64,000 nt of DNA from Billgrantia antri (GTDB lineage: Bacteria > Pseudomonadota > Gammaproteobacteria > Pseudomonadales > Halomonadaceae), in assembly GCF_019430905.1 (NCBI RefSeq), contig NZ_JAHYCA010000005.1, positions 248,001 through 312,000 of the forward strand, written 5' to 3'. Positions 18,101-25,255 of the stretch are shown one piece after another (position 1 is the stretch's first letter; every line of letters starts with the position of its first letter). Both the position numbers and the translations under genes were made by a program. The notes below the pieces were generated by a model, which searched no databases, was not told the DNA's origin, and was given only the letters and a program-made list of their open reading frames with translations.

Positions 18101-18272
18101 TCTCGGCATCGGCCCCGGGAAACTGCGCCTGCACCGACACCGTGGGCGGCACCACGCTGGGATACTGCTCGATGGGCAGTACCCGCATGCTGACCACCCC
18201 CATCACGGTGAGGATGATCGCCAGCACCGTGGCGAAGATCGGCCGCTTGATGAAGAAGTTGGAGAAATTCAT
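15102..18272 (-). CDS. RND multidrug efflux transporter (AcrB/MexB type)
   Basis: 1056-residue inner-membrane proton antiporter of the HAE1 family that expels hydrophobic drugs and solvents. The N-terminus FFIKRPIFATVLAIILTVMG is TM1. The Asp pair of TM4 needed for proton coupling is in IGIVVDDAILVVENVERVL. The large periplasmic loops and the final TM block (FLILAAQYESWSLPL, GLAAKNAILIVEFA) are all present. It overlaps the adaptor gene upstream by 4 bases. No TolC/OprM-like gene follows, so the outer-membrane channel must come from elsewhere. Confidence 0.96.
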   Translation of the reverse strand: MNFSNFFIKRPIFATVLAIILTVMGVVSMRVLPIEQYPSVVPPTVSVQAQFPGADAETVAQTVAAPLAEAINGVEDMLYMTSTSADNGSMSLNVAFDIGTDGDINTINVNNRVQGALSRLPEAVQAQGVTVELRSSSILMLVALISPQGDYNNVFMQNYATLNILDELRQVPGVGEASVLGGGEFAMRVWMDPDKLAQYDLTPTEVARAIRAQNTEVPAGNLAATPQRDPRAFTYTITAGGRLNDVEDFRDIFLRTNPDGSALRLDDVARIELGASYYGVQARLNGATMTPIIINQQPGANALETARAVQATMADLETRFPPGLEYVVPYDTTLFIGASVDTVTHVFIEAFLIVGVILFIFLQNWRFTVIAMSVVPVSVLATFAGFYLFGFSINLLTLFALVLSIGIVVDDAILVVENVERVLSEDDEITVTQATIRAMREVGGPVIATSLIMAAVFVPVAFLGGFTGQIYQQFAITVAVSVAFSALMALTFTPALSAIFIKHKPKGVGQSKLMRALNTPLRLFDRLFAGVTAAYMWLVKLLVRFWGLALLLTGLVIGASWWLYQVAPATLVPETDQGIVLASVQLPDSASLARTQSYMDELSSRIQEVPGVQYSTAVAGYDILSSSVNTARGIMFINMEPWDERELTATELVGRVMQLGAQIPGGSAMAFNVPPIMGLSTTGGFEGYLQSFEGASPQELFQASVKVMQAANQHPALQRVFTTFNVNVPGYRAEIDQQKALSYGVALEDLNATLSNTFGNGFVNFFSYQNRNFQVYLQNEDEFRRTPDDVSSVYVRGGDGERIPLSEFVTLERQAKPAVVSRFGVYLGAQFQGGPAPGYSSGQAIAAMEEIVEETLGGGWGMGWTGTAYQESQLGNTATLAIVFGILMVFLILAAQYESWSLPLAVLTATPFAFLGGIGGIVLRGLDTSVYVEIGMLVVVGLAAKNAILIVEFAELQRKEQGKSIREAAITAAELRFRPIVMTSLAFIFGTLPLALASGASDVSSHHIGTTVAVGMASVAVLGSLFVPSFYAVIARVSDWLRYQLRGRHEAANEHT

Positions 18273-19552
18273 GCGTCGTCCTCGCCGCCTTCAGCGGCTT
18301 CCCCCTCCGGCATGGCCTCGGCGGCGCCCCCTTCCGGCATGGCCTCGGCGGCCTCCCGCTCTGCCTCGTCCTCGGCCTGCTCGACTTCCTCGACCAGTGC
18401 CTGGGCGTTGCCTTCGAAGGGCCGTGGGTCGATGGGCGTGCCGGGTTCGATGCCGGCCGGATCACCCACCACTACCCGCTCACCGGGCTCTAGGCCGCCA
18501 CGGATGATCTGCCACGGCCCGGCCACTTCGCCCAGCTCCACGGTTCGGGCACGCGCCGTGTCGTCTTCGTCGAGCACGAATACCTGCGGCCCCATCAGGC
18601 CCTGAGACACGGCAATCTCGGGTACCGCCAGCACATCGAAACGCTTGAGCCCCTCGAGGCTGACGCGTGCGAACTGGCCGGGCAGCACCTGGGAGTCGGG
18701 GTTGGGAAACGTGGCACTGGCCTGCACCGTGCTGGTGCGCTCGTCCACTCGCGAGCCAAGGAAATCGAGCTGGCCCTCCAGGCTCCGGGCGGCCGCACCA
18801 CTGCCGCCGGGAACGCTCAGCGTGGCGCGAATCGATTCGCCCGACCGGCTCCTCAGCTGCTGACGCAGTTCGAGGGCGTCACGCTGTGGCAACTGGAAGC
18901 GCACCTCCAACGGATCCAGCGGCGTGATGGTGGCCAGTACCGAGCCTGGGCTGACCAGGTTGCCGACGTTGATCTGGGCCAGGCCGATCGCGCCCGATAC
19001 CGGCGCGGTGACCTCGGCGTACTCGAGGTCGATCCGGGAACTCGCCAGCGCCGCCTCGGCCTGGGCCACGGCGGCGCGTGCCACACCCAGCTCCGCGCGC
19101 GCCTGGTCGACCTGCTGCTGGCTCACCGAGTTCTGGTTCAGCAGGCGTTCGAAGCGCTGGGCATCGCGCTGGGCGCGGGACAGTTCGGCCTGGGCGCTCT
19201 GCAGATTGGCCTCGTTCTGATTGACCGCCGCCTGATAGACATCCGGCTCGATGGAGAAGAGACGCTGACCTCGTTCGACCTGTTCGCCGGGCTCGAAATG
19301 GCGCTCCTCCAGGGTTCCCGTGATACGGGCCACGAGGGTGACCTCGTCGTCGCTACGCAGCAGCGACGGGTAGGATTTCTCCAGCGCGATGTCCTGGCGC
19401 TCGATCGCCACGACCTCGATGGGGTGCGGTTGACGCTCCGGGGCAGCCTGCTGCTGCGCTTGCGTGTTCTCCTCCTGGCCACAGGCGGCCAGCAACAGAC
19501 CGGCGGCCAACGCCACCAGGGCGGCCCGGCCGAGACGAGATGTGCTTTTCAT
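18269..19552 (-). CDS. RND efflux periplasmic adaptor lipoprotein (AcrA/MexA type)
   Basis: 427 residues. Signal peptide with lipobox LLLAAC (Cys24), so it is anchored in the inner membrane's outer leaflet. Barrel-sandwich and alpha-hairpin parts are recognisable (ITGTLEERHFEPGEQVERG, a long coiled region near 95-175, then TAPVSGAIGLAQINVGNLV). The C-terminus is unusual: an acidic, Ala/Glu-rich tail with the repeat AEAMPEGGA / AEAMPEGEA, absent from AcrA and MexA. It is the first gene of the pump operon. Confidence 0.94.
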   Translation of the reverse strand: MKSTSRLGRAALVALAAGLLLAACGQEENTQAQQQAAPERQPHPIEVVAIERQDIALEKSYPSLLRSDDEVTLVARITGTLEERHFEPGEQVERGQRLFSIEPDVYQAAVNQNEANLQSAQAELSRAQRDAQRFERLLNQNSVSQQQVDQARAELGVARAAVAQAEAALASSRIDLEYAEVTAPVSGAIGLAQINVGNLVSPGSVLATITPLDPLEVRFQLPQRDALELRQQLRSRSGESIRATLSVPGGSGAAARSLEGQLDFLGSRVDERTSTVQASATFPNPDSQVLPGQFARVSLEGLKRFDVLAVPEIAVSQGLMGPQVFVLDEDDTARARTVELGEVAGPWQIIRGGLEPGERVVVGDPAGIEPGTPIDPRPFEGNAQALVEEVEQAEDEAEREAAEAMPEGGAAEAMPEGEAAEGGEDDA

Positions 19553-19595
19553 GATGTGCGTCGTTTCCGTTGATGCATCAAAGATCGACGAATTT

Positions 19596-19619
19596 TACAT
19601 TCATGCATGTATGGATGTA
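19596..19619. promoter_or_regulatory. Putative TetR-type operator of the RND pump operon
   Basis: A 24-base imperfect palindrome, TACATTC at the left and GGATGTA at the right, ending 44 bases upstream of the adaptor gene. Its first 16 bases (TACAT-N6-ATGTA) have the same layout as the site before the TetR gene at 13572. The 24-base form resembles the AcrR operator of enterobacteria. Confidence 0.65.
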
Positions 19620-19637
19620 AATCGAATGAAGGAAAGC

Positions 19638-20045
19638 TCAGTCGCCACGCGGCCGGCTGCGCAGGATACGTCCCTCGGGATGGACCTCGATCCGATCGCC
19701 GCTGCCAGAGCCCACTACGTCATCGCGCCACATATTGCCGCGCTCCCGCGGAACCGGCGGTGACGGCCGTGGCGGCGCCGCCGGCGATGACGCATGGCCC
19801 CAGTCGTAGTACGGTTCGAACAGCACCCCGGGCAGTTCGATGAGAAACGAGGGATCACGCTGCCTGCGCTGGCGCCAGTGCTCACGATGCCAGGCAAAGG
19901 GTTGAAGGACCGGCTGCCAGGCGGGAGACGCCGGCATGTGGCGAGACTCCCCCGGCGCAGCCCAGGCCGGCACATTCACGGCAAGCCACCCCATCAACAC
20001 GAGTGCGCCACAGCCGACTCGCCGAAGCGCAAACAGGTCGTTCAT
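19638..20045 (-). CDS. Exported protein of unknown function
   Basis: 135 residues with a signal peptide (ALVLMGWLAVNVPAWA, cleavage after AWA). The mature part is basic and Pro-rich: HREHWRQRRQRDPSF, then LPGVLFEPYYDWGHAS and a Pro-rich stretch. The start at 20045 is preferred because GGGGAGGG lies just upstream; an in-frame ATG at 20072 is less likely. No known domain. Its stop lies 18 bases from the pump operator, so its 3' end abuts the pump promoter on the same strand. Confidence 0.6.
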   Translation of the reverse strand: MNDLFALRRVGCGALVLMGWLAVNVPAWAAPGESRHMPASPAWQPVLQPFAWHREHWRQRRQRDPSFLIELPGVLFEPYYDWGHASSPAAPPRPSPPVPRERGNMWRDDVVGSGSGDRIEVHPEGRILRSRPRGD

Positions 20046-20172
20046 CGTCTTGCCCTCCCCGCTGATCGTCATGATCGAATACTTTTGACGGCCAGGCTTT
20101 CCAGTATAGGCAGGCCAGCGCCAGAGACTGGCCGAGACAGTCGCGAGCGGCCCGCCCGTGCAAGAACTCGGC

Positions 20173-21165
20173 TCACAGCCGGTAGCTCAGCGACAGCGCG
20201 CCGTGCACGGTGCTGTTCTGCTGCTCGTCGAACTCCTTGCTGCGCCACACGTGCGCAAGGCTCACTTCCCACTTTTCCCAGGTCAACGCCAGCCCCAGCA
20301 CGGCATCGCCGACCCACTCGCGACGCTCGACCGAGTGGCTGTCGCGCACGGTATTGCCGTCCAGTAGCAGGTTATGCGCCACGTAGCGCCCCTGTAGCGC
20401 GGCGAACAGGTGCCAGCCACTGCCGGGCGACCTCGAAACCTGCCGGTAGCCACCCTGCTCCACACCCAAGGAGGGCCAACCCATGGCATTGTCCAGTCCT
20501 TCTCCGAGGCGCAGGCCGTACCCCGCCCCGGCCTGAACGAGAAGGTTGCCGAGGGAGGCCGAAACCCCGGGACCATGCTGTATCTCCAACTGCCCCAGCG
20601 CCTGACGATGCCACCAGTGACGACGATAGGAGGCGTTGAGGATGGGCTCGTTGCCCAACTGATGGGCCCAGCCGCGAGGCCGTTGGCTTTCGACAAAACG
20701 ATGCACTTCGCGCTGGACGCTGTCGGCTGCCGCGATCGGCCCCACCACGCCGAGGTCGAGCTGCAACGCCTCTTCGCGCTGCCAGGCGCCAGGTAGCGGC
20801 TCGCGGCCATATAGGGTCAGGCCGCCCAGCACCAGGCCGGCGTAGGGGCGGTCGTCTTCGATGAGATCACGCCGCGCTACCTCTACCGGCGTATACATGC
20901 GATAGCTCAGGTGATAGCTCAACGCATCGACCTGATCCAGCCAGCCGTCCGGAAGCCCCCCGGCGATATGCCGAGACCAGTGCTCGGGGGAAGTCGGTCG
21001 CGTCCACATGAGCTGCGCACCGGCCGTATAGTTGTCGTCGTCCCTGCTGACCATGCCGTCGTTGTCTATCTGCAACGTGATGGTACCCGGCGCTGACAGG
21101 GCCGGCGGCGTTGCCAGCCAGAGAATGGCGCACACGCCGACGAGACCGCCCATATTTCGGATCAT
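20173..21165 (-). CDS. LpxR-like outer-membrane lipid A deacylase family protein
   Basis: 330 residues with a signal peptide (LVGVCAILWLATPPALS). It is a predicted outer-membrane beta-barrel of the LpxR family (DUF2219), whose members remove the 3'-acyloxyacyl group of lipid A. The N-terminal strand LQIDNDGMVSRDDDNYTAG carries the Asn-Asp and Thr positions typical of the active site. DDRPYAGLVLGG and the alternating-hydrophobic C-terminus ending ALSLSYRL (terminal aromatic/Leu) fit a barrel. The ATG at 21165 is chosen for its AAGAGGAG ribosome binding site. Catalytic activity is inferred from family only. Confidence 0.8.
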   Translation of the reverse strand: MIRNMGGLVGVCAILWLATPPALSAPGTITLQIDNDGMVSRDDDNYTAGAQLMWTRPTSPEHWSRHIAGGLPDGWLDQVDALSYHLSYRMYTPVEVARRDLIEDDRPYAGLVLGGLTLYGREPLPGAWQREEALQLDLGVVGPIAAADSVQREVHRFVESQRPRGWAHQLGNEPILNASYRRHWWHRQALGQLEIQHGPGVSASLGNLLVQAGAGYGLRLGEGLDNAMGWPSLGVEQGGYRQVSRSPGSGWHLFAALQGRYVAHNLLLDGNTVRDSHSVERREWVGDAVLGLALTWEKWEVSLAHVWRSKEFDEQQNSTVHGALSLSYRL

Positions 21166-21280
21166 GCCTAAACTCCTCTTCCTTGAGCGAGCTAATGAAT
21201 AAACATACCCGAGTGTATGTGCTGGGCGGCAAAAGCGCCAAATTTGTGAACGAACATTTGAATGACCCGGCGTGGCCGGA

Positions 21281-22123
21281 TCATCCTCCTTCGACACGAG
21301 CAAGCGCCCGCTCGACGCCACTCCGATAACCGCCCCCGAACAACAGGAGGTGATTGAGCAGCGGGTAGAGCTGGAACAGCGCTTCGCGCCGTGGCCAGTC
21401 GTGCGGGGTATTGCCATCCCAGTAGGCTTCGAAGAACGCTTCGCCGGGAGAGCCAAACAGCGTCAGCATGGCCAGGTCCACGTCCGGGTAGTGCCGATAC
21501 ACCGCCGGATCGATGACTGCCGGTCCCTGCGGGGTGTACAGCACGTTGCCCGACCACAGGTCTCCGTGCAGCAGGCTCGCCGGTGCCTCGGGCAGCCAGT
21601 CCTCCAGGGTTTCCGCCAGCACCTCGATGCGGCTGCGCAGCCGTGCATCCATCAGCCCGCGCTCGTGGCAGGCCTTGGCCAATGGCAACAGGCGGCGCTC
21701 GCGCTGAAAGGCACGCCCATCGGCGAGTGGCGCGTTGGACTGGGGCGTGCGACCGCAGGCGTTGTCCCGCGACCAGCCATGTTCGACGGCGGTTTGCGAA
21801 TGCAGCTGGCGCAGGCCTTCCCCCAGCACCTCTGCGGAACACGACGAGCGGGAGCCAGCCTCGTCGAAGGCCTGCATCACCAGCCAACCGTCGCCCAGCG
21901 CCAGCACCTCGGGTACCAGTAGCGAAGTTTCGGCCTCGCGCAGGGCCTGCAGACCATCCGCTTCGCCTGCCAGGCGCTCCGCATCGTCGCGTTTGACGGC
22001 CACCGTTCCCTGGGATGTTTCCAGGCGGTAGACGGCAGCGATATCGCCGCCTCCCAGCGGGTGCAGCCCGCCCACGGGGGAGAGTTCCTGAGCTTCCAGC
22101 AGTGCGGAGAGTGCTCGGTCCAT
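21281..22123 (-). CDS. Fructosamine kinase-family protein
   Basis: 280-residue protein with a kinase-like fold that phosphorylates ketosamine adducts on glycated proteins or small amines, helping to repair glycation. Nucleotide-binding lysine in TVAVKRDD, catalytic loop HGDLWSGNVLY with VIDPAVYRHYPDVDLAM after it, and LHSQTAVEHGW/DNACGRTPQ typical of the family. Single gene with its own upstream region. In the family the natural substrate is usually ribulosamine or a related aldose adduct; that cannot be decided here. Confidence 0.88.
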   Translation of the reverse strand: MDRALSALLEAQELSPVGGLHPLGGGDIAAVYRLETSQGTVAVKRDDAERLAGEADGLQALREAETSLLVPEVLALGDGWLVMQAFDEAGSRSSCSAEVLGEGLRQLHSQTAVEHGWSRDNACGRTPQSNAPLADGRAFQRERRLLPLAKACHERGLMDARLRSRIEVLAETLEDWLPEAPASLLHGDLWSGNVLYTPQGPAVIDPAVYRHYPDVDLAMLTLFGSPGEAFFEAYWDGNTPHDWPRREALFQLYPLLNHLLLFGGGYRSGVERALARVEGG

Positions 22124-22206
22124 GGTTTCCTCCTTGGCCGCTCGGACCCGATGACAACCGTCATGGAAACCATGCCATGGCCTGGGGCGTTGCCCAAGCC
22201 CACATC

Positions 22207-22230
22207 AAAAAGCCACCCCGTGGGGTGGCT
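22207..22230 (-). terminator. Intrinsic terminator of the fasciclin-domain gene
   Basis: AGCCACCCC / GGGGTGGCT stem (9 bp) with a minimal loop, followed on the minus strand by TTTTTGATG. It is 25 bases after the stop. Confidence 0.85.
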
Positions 22231-22254
22231 AGAGGGACACAGCGATGCTGCCTA

Positions 22255-22761
22255 TCACTCGGGTAGCAATACGCTATCGATCACGTGAATCACCCCGTTG
22301 CTGGCCTCGATGTCGGCCTGAACCACATTGGCATCATTGATCATCACGCTACCGTCCATGGTAGTGATGCTGATGTCCTGGCCCTGGACGGTCGTGGCGC
22401 TATCCAGTCCCATCGCATCCTCGGCCATGACCTTGCCCGCCACCACGTGGTAGGTCAGCACGGCCTGGAGCTGCTCACGGTTCTCGGGCTCGAGCAGGCT
22501 CTCCACGGTACCCTCGGGGAGGTTGGCAAAGGCCTCATCGGTGGGGGCAAACACCGTGAAAGGCCCTTCGCCCTTGAGGGTCTCCACCAGGCCCGCCGCC
22601 TCCAGCGCAGCCGCCAGGGTCTCGAACTGACCAGCCGCCACGGCGGTGTCGACGATGTCCTTCTGATCACCATGGTGATCGGCCTGTACGGCGCCTGCCA
22701 ACACGGCACCCAACATGCCTGCTCCCACCCAACTGACGGCTACTCGTTGAAACGTCTTCAT
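22255..22761 (-). CDS. Secreted fasciclin (FAS1)-domain protein
   Basis: 168 residues: a signal peptide ([15 protein letters not shown]) and a single FAS1 domain. The H1 motif is [14 protein letters not shown], the YH motif [10 protein letters not shown], and H2 [16 protein letters not shown]1 proteins are extracellular or periplasmic and often mediate adhesion or ligand binding; no enzymatic role is expected. It has its own terminator, and an inverted repeat (22830-22858) lies about 70 bases upstream of the start. Confidence 0.92.
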   Translation of the reverse strand: MKTFQRVAVSWVGAGMLGAVLAGAVQADHHGDQKDIVDTAVAAGQFETLAAALEAAGLVETLKGEGPFTVFAPTDEAFANLPEGTVESLLEPENREQLQAVLTYHVVAGKVMAEDAMGLDSATTVQGQDISITTMDGSVMINDANVVQADIEASNGVIHVIDSVLLPE

Positions 22762-22829
22762 TGGTGCATTCCTCGCAGGTGAACGATAGAGGCTCGAGCC
22801 CGGTCCGACCCAAACCTTATACAGACATT

Positions 22830-22858
22830 AATACTTGTATAGATATTGAACAAGTATT
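22830..22858. promoter_or_regulatory. Inverted repeat upstream of the fasciclin gene
   Basis: AATACTTGT and ACAAGTATT are perfect 9-base arms with an 11-base AT-rich spacer, in an otherwise AT-rich promoter region. The layout suits a dimeric regulator or MerR-like spacing. The run of Ts after the right arm would also allow a weak plus-strand terminator, but no plus-strand gene precedes it. Confidence 0.4.
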
Positions 22859-22997
22859 TTTTGGGCCAAGTTTCTGCCTGGCCGCTGCCTCGAGACGGGC
22901 TGACGCGACTTTCCCGCTATGGCAAAAAGGGAATGCAAGATCGTGAACACCCCCTGCCTGGCGATGCCGGCCAGGCGAGAATCGTGACAGGGAGAAA

Positions 22998-23312
22998 ATG
23001 ATGTACAAGCTTGCCTTCTACGTTCCGCTCGAAGATGCCGAAGCGGTCAAGGAAGCCGTCTTCGCCAGCGGTGCCGGGCGCATCGGCGACTATGAGGCGT
23101 GCTGCTTCGAGACCCGCGGCACCGGCCAGTTTCGCCCGTTGGACGGCGCCAACCCGCATATCGGCGAGGTCGGCGACCTGGAAAAGGTGGAGGAGGTGAA
23201 GGTGGAACTGGTGTGCGAGGACGCCCTGATCCACGACGCCCTGGCGGCCCTCAGGCGCGCCCATCCCTACGAGGAGCCGGCCTACGACGTCTGGCGCCTG
23301 GCCGACCTATGA
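22998..23312 (+). CDS. Small NIF3/CutA-like domain protein
   Basis: 104 residues. It matches the stand-alone insert domain of the NIF3/YqfO family: YKLAFYVPLEDAEAVKEAVF, then GAGRIGDYEACCFETRGTGQ and AHPYEEPAYDVW. This ferredoxin-like domain resembles PII/CutA proteins and its role is unknown. Tandem ATGs at 22998 and 23001 make the start ambiguous by one codon; GGGAGAAA lies just upstream. It converges with the TRAP transporter genes. Confidence 0.8.
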   Translation: MMYKLAFYVPLEDAEAVKEAVFASGAGRIGDYEACCFETRGTGQFRPLDGANPHIGEVGDLEKVEEVKVELVCEDALIHDALAALRRAHPYEEPAYDVWRLADL

Positions 23313-23315
23313 ATG

Positions 23316-23348
23316 ATGACGCCACGGACCCTGGGCCCGTGGCGTCAT
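23316..23348. terminator. Hairpin between convergent NIF3-like and TRAP genes
   Basis: A 12-bp perfect stem (ATGACGCCACGG / CCGTGGCGTCAT) in the 52-base gap between convergent genes. It could serve both strands; neither side has a strong U-run. Confidence 0.6.
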
Positions 23349-23364
23349 TCGCCAGGCGACCGAC

Positions 23365-24660
23365 CTAGAGGAAGCCCAGCAGACGCGGCAGGAACAGCGA
23401 CAGCTCGGGCACGAAGGTGGTGATCAGCATCACCGGGATACCCACGAAGGCGATCAGCTGCAGCGCCGGCGCGAAGGTCTTGTGGATCGATACCCGACCG
23501 ATGCGACAGGCCATGTAGAGGATCGGCGCCACCGGCGGGCTGTTGGCACCGATCACCACCGAGCAGGCGACGATGGCGCCGAAGTGCACCGGATGAATGC
23601 CGGTATCCACCATCAGCGGCAAAAACAGCGGAGCCACGACCACCGTCACCGAGACGTCGTCGAGGATGGCGCCGGCCACAATCAGGAAGACATTCACCGC
23701 GATCAGGATCAGCAAGGGGTTCTGGATCAGGGTGGTGATCAGTTCGGTGAGGTCCTGTGGCACGCGCTCGAAGGCCAGGATGCGGCCGATCATGAAGGAG
23801 AACAGCAGGATCAGGATGATCGAGCCGGTGGTCTCCGAGGCGGCAATCACGCTGCGCGAGAAGTGCTTGAGCGACTGGTCGCGGTAGACCAGAAAGCCGA
23901 TGACGATGGCCGCGAAGGCCGCCACGGCCGCCGCCTCGGTGGGCGTGAAGACGCCGCCGTAGATGCCACCCAGGATAATGAACGGCAGGCTCAGCGCCGG
24001 CAACGCCCGCCAGGTGGCCCGCCCCTTGGAGGGTGCCTGGCCGTTGGCCAGTCCCTCGCTGGCAACCTCCTGGAAGAGCCGTCCCGCAGCAAAGCGGTTG
24101 GCTAGTATGAGCCCGGCGATCAGCAGCAATGCCGGCCCCACCGTGGCCGCGAACAGCGCCGCCACCGACTGTCGCGTCACCACCGCGAAGAGGATCATGG
24201 TGATGGAAGGCGGAATCAGGATGCCCAGCAGCGAGGAGATGCCGAGCAGCGCCGAGGAGTAGCCGCGAGGATAGCCGCGCTGCTCCAGCGGGCCGATCAT
24301 GATGGTGCCGATGGAGGCCACCGCCGCAGTGGCGGTACCGGCGATGGCCCCGAACACTCCGGAGGCCAGCACCATGGAGGCACCCATTCCCCCACGGCGC
24401 TTGCCGACCAAGGTCTCGATGAAGGTCACCAGGCGGCTGGCGATGCCGCCGCTCTGCATCAGGTAACCCGTCAGCACGAACAGCGGCAGGGCGATCAGGA
24501 TCACCGAATCCACCGAGCGGAAGCCCTGCATCATCAGGGTGTCGAGGTTGGCGTCGTAGGCCATGGCCAGGTAGGCCAGCACCCCGGCAAAGGACCAGGC
24601 GACGGGCACGCCCAGTCCCATCAGGAGCAGCAGCAGCAGGATCGCGAACAAGCCTTCCAT
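23365..24660 (-). CDS. TRAP transporter large permease (DctM)
   Basis: 431-residue inner-membrane protein with about 12 hydrophobic segments, the translocating subunit of a sodium-driven tripartite importer. Typical DctM stretches are PLFVLTGYLMQSGG, GAIAGTATAAVASIGTI and LLGILIPPSITMILFAVVT. Its ATG overlaps the stop of the small permease gene (ATGA). The long frame extending to 24792 is not used because the coupled ATG at 24660 starts precisely with a membrane helix. Confidence 0.94.
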   Translation of the reverse strand: MEGLFAILLLLLLMGLGVPVAWSFAGVLAYLAMAYDANLDTLMMQGFRSVDSVILIALPLFVLTGYLMQSGGIASRLVTFIETLVGKRRGGMGASMVLASGVFGAIAGTATAAVASIGTIMIGPLEQRGYPRGYSSALLGISSLLGILIPPSITMILFAVVTRQSVAALFAATVGPALLLIAGLILANRFAAGRLFQEVASEGLANGQAPSKGRATWRALPALSLPFIILGGIYGGVFTPTEAAAVAAFAAIVIGFLVYRDQSLKHFSRSVIAASETTGSIILILLFSFMIGRILAFERVPQDLTELITTLIQNPLLILIAVNVFLIVAGAILDDVSVTVVVAPLFLPLMVDTGIHPVHFGAIVACSVVIGANSPPVAPILYMACRIGRVSIHKTFAPALQLIAFVGIPVMLITTFVPELSLFLPRLLGFL

Positions 24661-25187
24661 CACGACTCCTCCCCGGACATCGCATAGCCCGGGCGGGCAT
24701 CGCGCAGTGCCGCGATCCCCTGCCAGACATCGCGCAGTGCGTAGCAGAAGCAGCCGACGCTGGCGAGCATGATGGCCGCCTGGGAGACCCACAGCGGGAT
24801 CGACAGCTCGGGGGTGTGCTGGGGCCGCTCGATGCCCCAGGCCAGCATGCGCTGGGCCCAGTAGACAAAGCAGGCGCTGATGATGGCCACGATCACCGCT
24901 ACCAGGGTCTTATGCAGTGCCTTGAGGCGCACGTCGCGCAGCTGCAGTTCGAGAAAGTCCACCACCAGGTGTTCGCCACGCCGGCTGGCGATCAGCGCAC
25001 CGGTCATGTAGAGCCACATGCCGGCGAGCATGACCAGCTCCAGGGTGCCGACCAGCGACCAGCCGAAGACGTAGCGTGCCAGGATCAGGAAGAGCATCAG
25101 CCCGACGACGAGCAGGCTCGTCACGAAGGCGACGGCGTTGAGCAGCCAGCCGACCTTCTCGTCCAGGGCCTTGAAGAAGGGTTGCAT
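24660..25187 (-). CDS. TRAP transporter small permease (DctQ)
   Basis: 175 residues, four transmembrane segments, forming a complex with DctM. Recognisable features are AFVTSLLVVGLMLFLILARY, ASRRGEHLVVDFLE between TM2 and TM3, and WAQRMLAWG. The second gene of the dctPQM order, 68 bases after the binding-protein gene and overlapping dctM by one base. Confidence 0.92.
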   Translation of the reverse strand: MQPFFKALDEKVGWLLNAVAFVTSLLVVGLMLFLILARYVFGWSLVGTLELVMLAGMWLYMTGALIASRRGEHLVVDFLELQLRDVRLKALHKTLVAVIVAIISACFVYWAQRMLAWGIERPQHTPELSIPLWVSQAAIMLASVGCFCYALRDVWQGIAALRDARPGYAMSGEES

Positions 25188-25255
25188 GAGAGGGCCCTCA
25201 CAACGGTGACGCCGACCCGGGAGACGGGCCGGCGTCAGGGTTCAGCAGGAGAACG

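Noticed and set aside
16764..18605. 613-codon plus-strand open frame opposite the RND pump genes
   Set aside because: Antisense shadow; composition (many His, Asp, Gln, Arg) is typical of reversed GC-rich codons, and it crosses the boundary of two real genes.
22956..22977. GCCTGGCGATGCCGGCCAGGC hairpin before the NIF3-like gene, considered as a terminator or riboswitch (shown here as one self-complementary motif of about 20 bases)
   Set aside because: Imperfect short stem with no U-run, upstream of the gene rather than after one; could be chance in GC-rich DNA.
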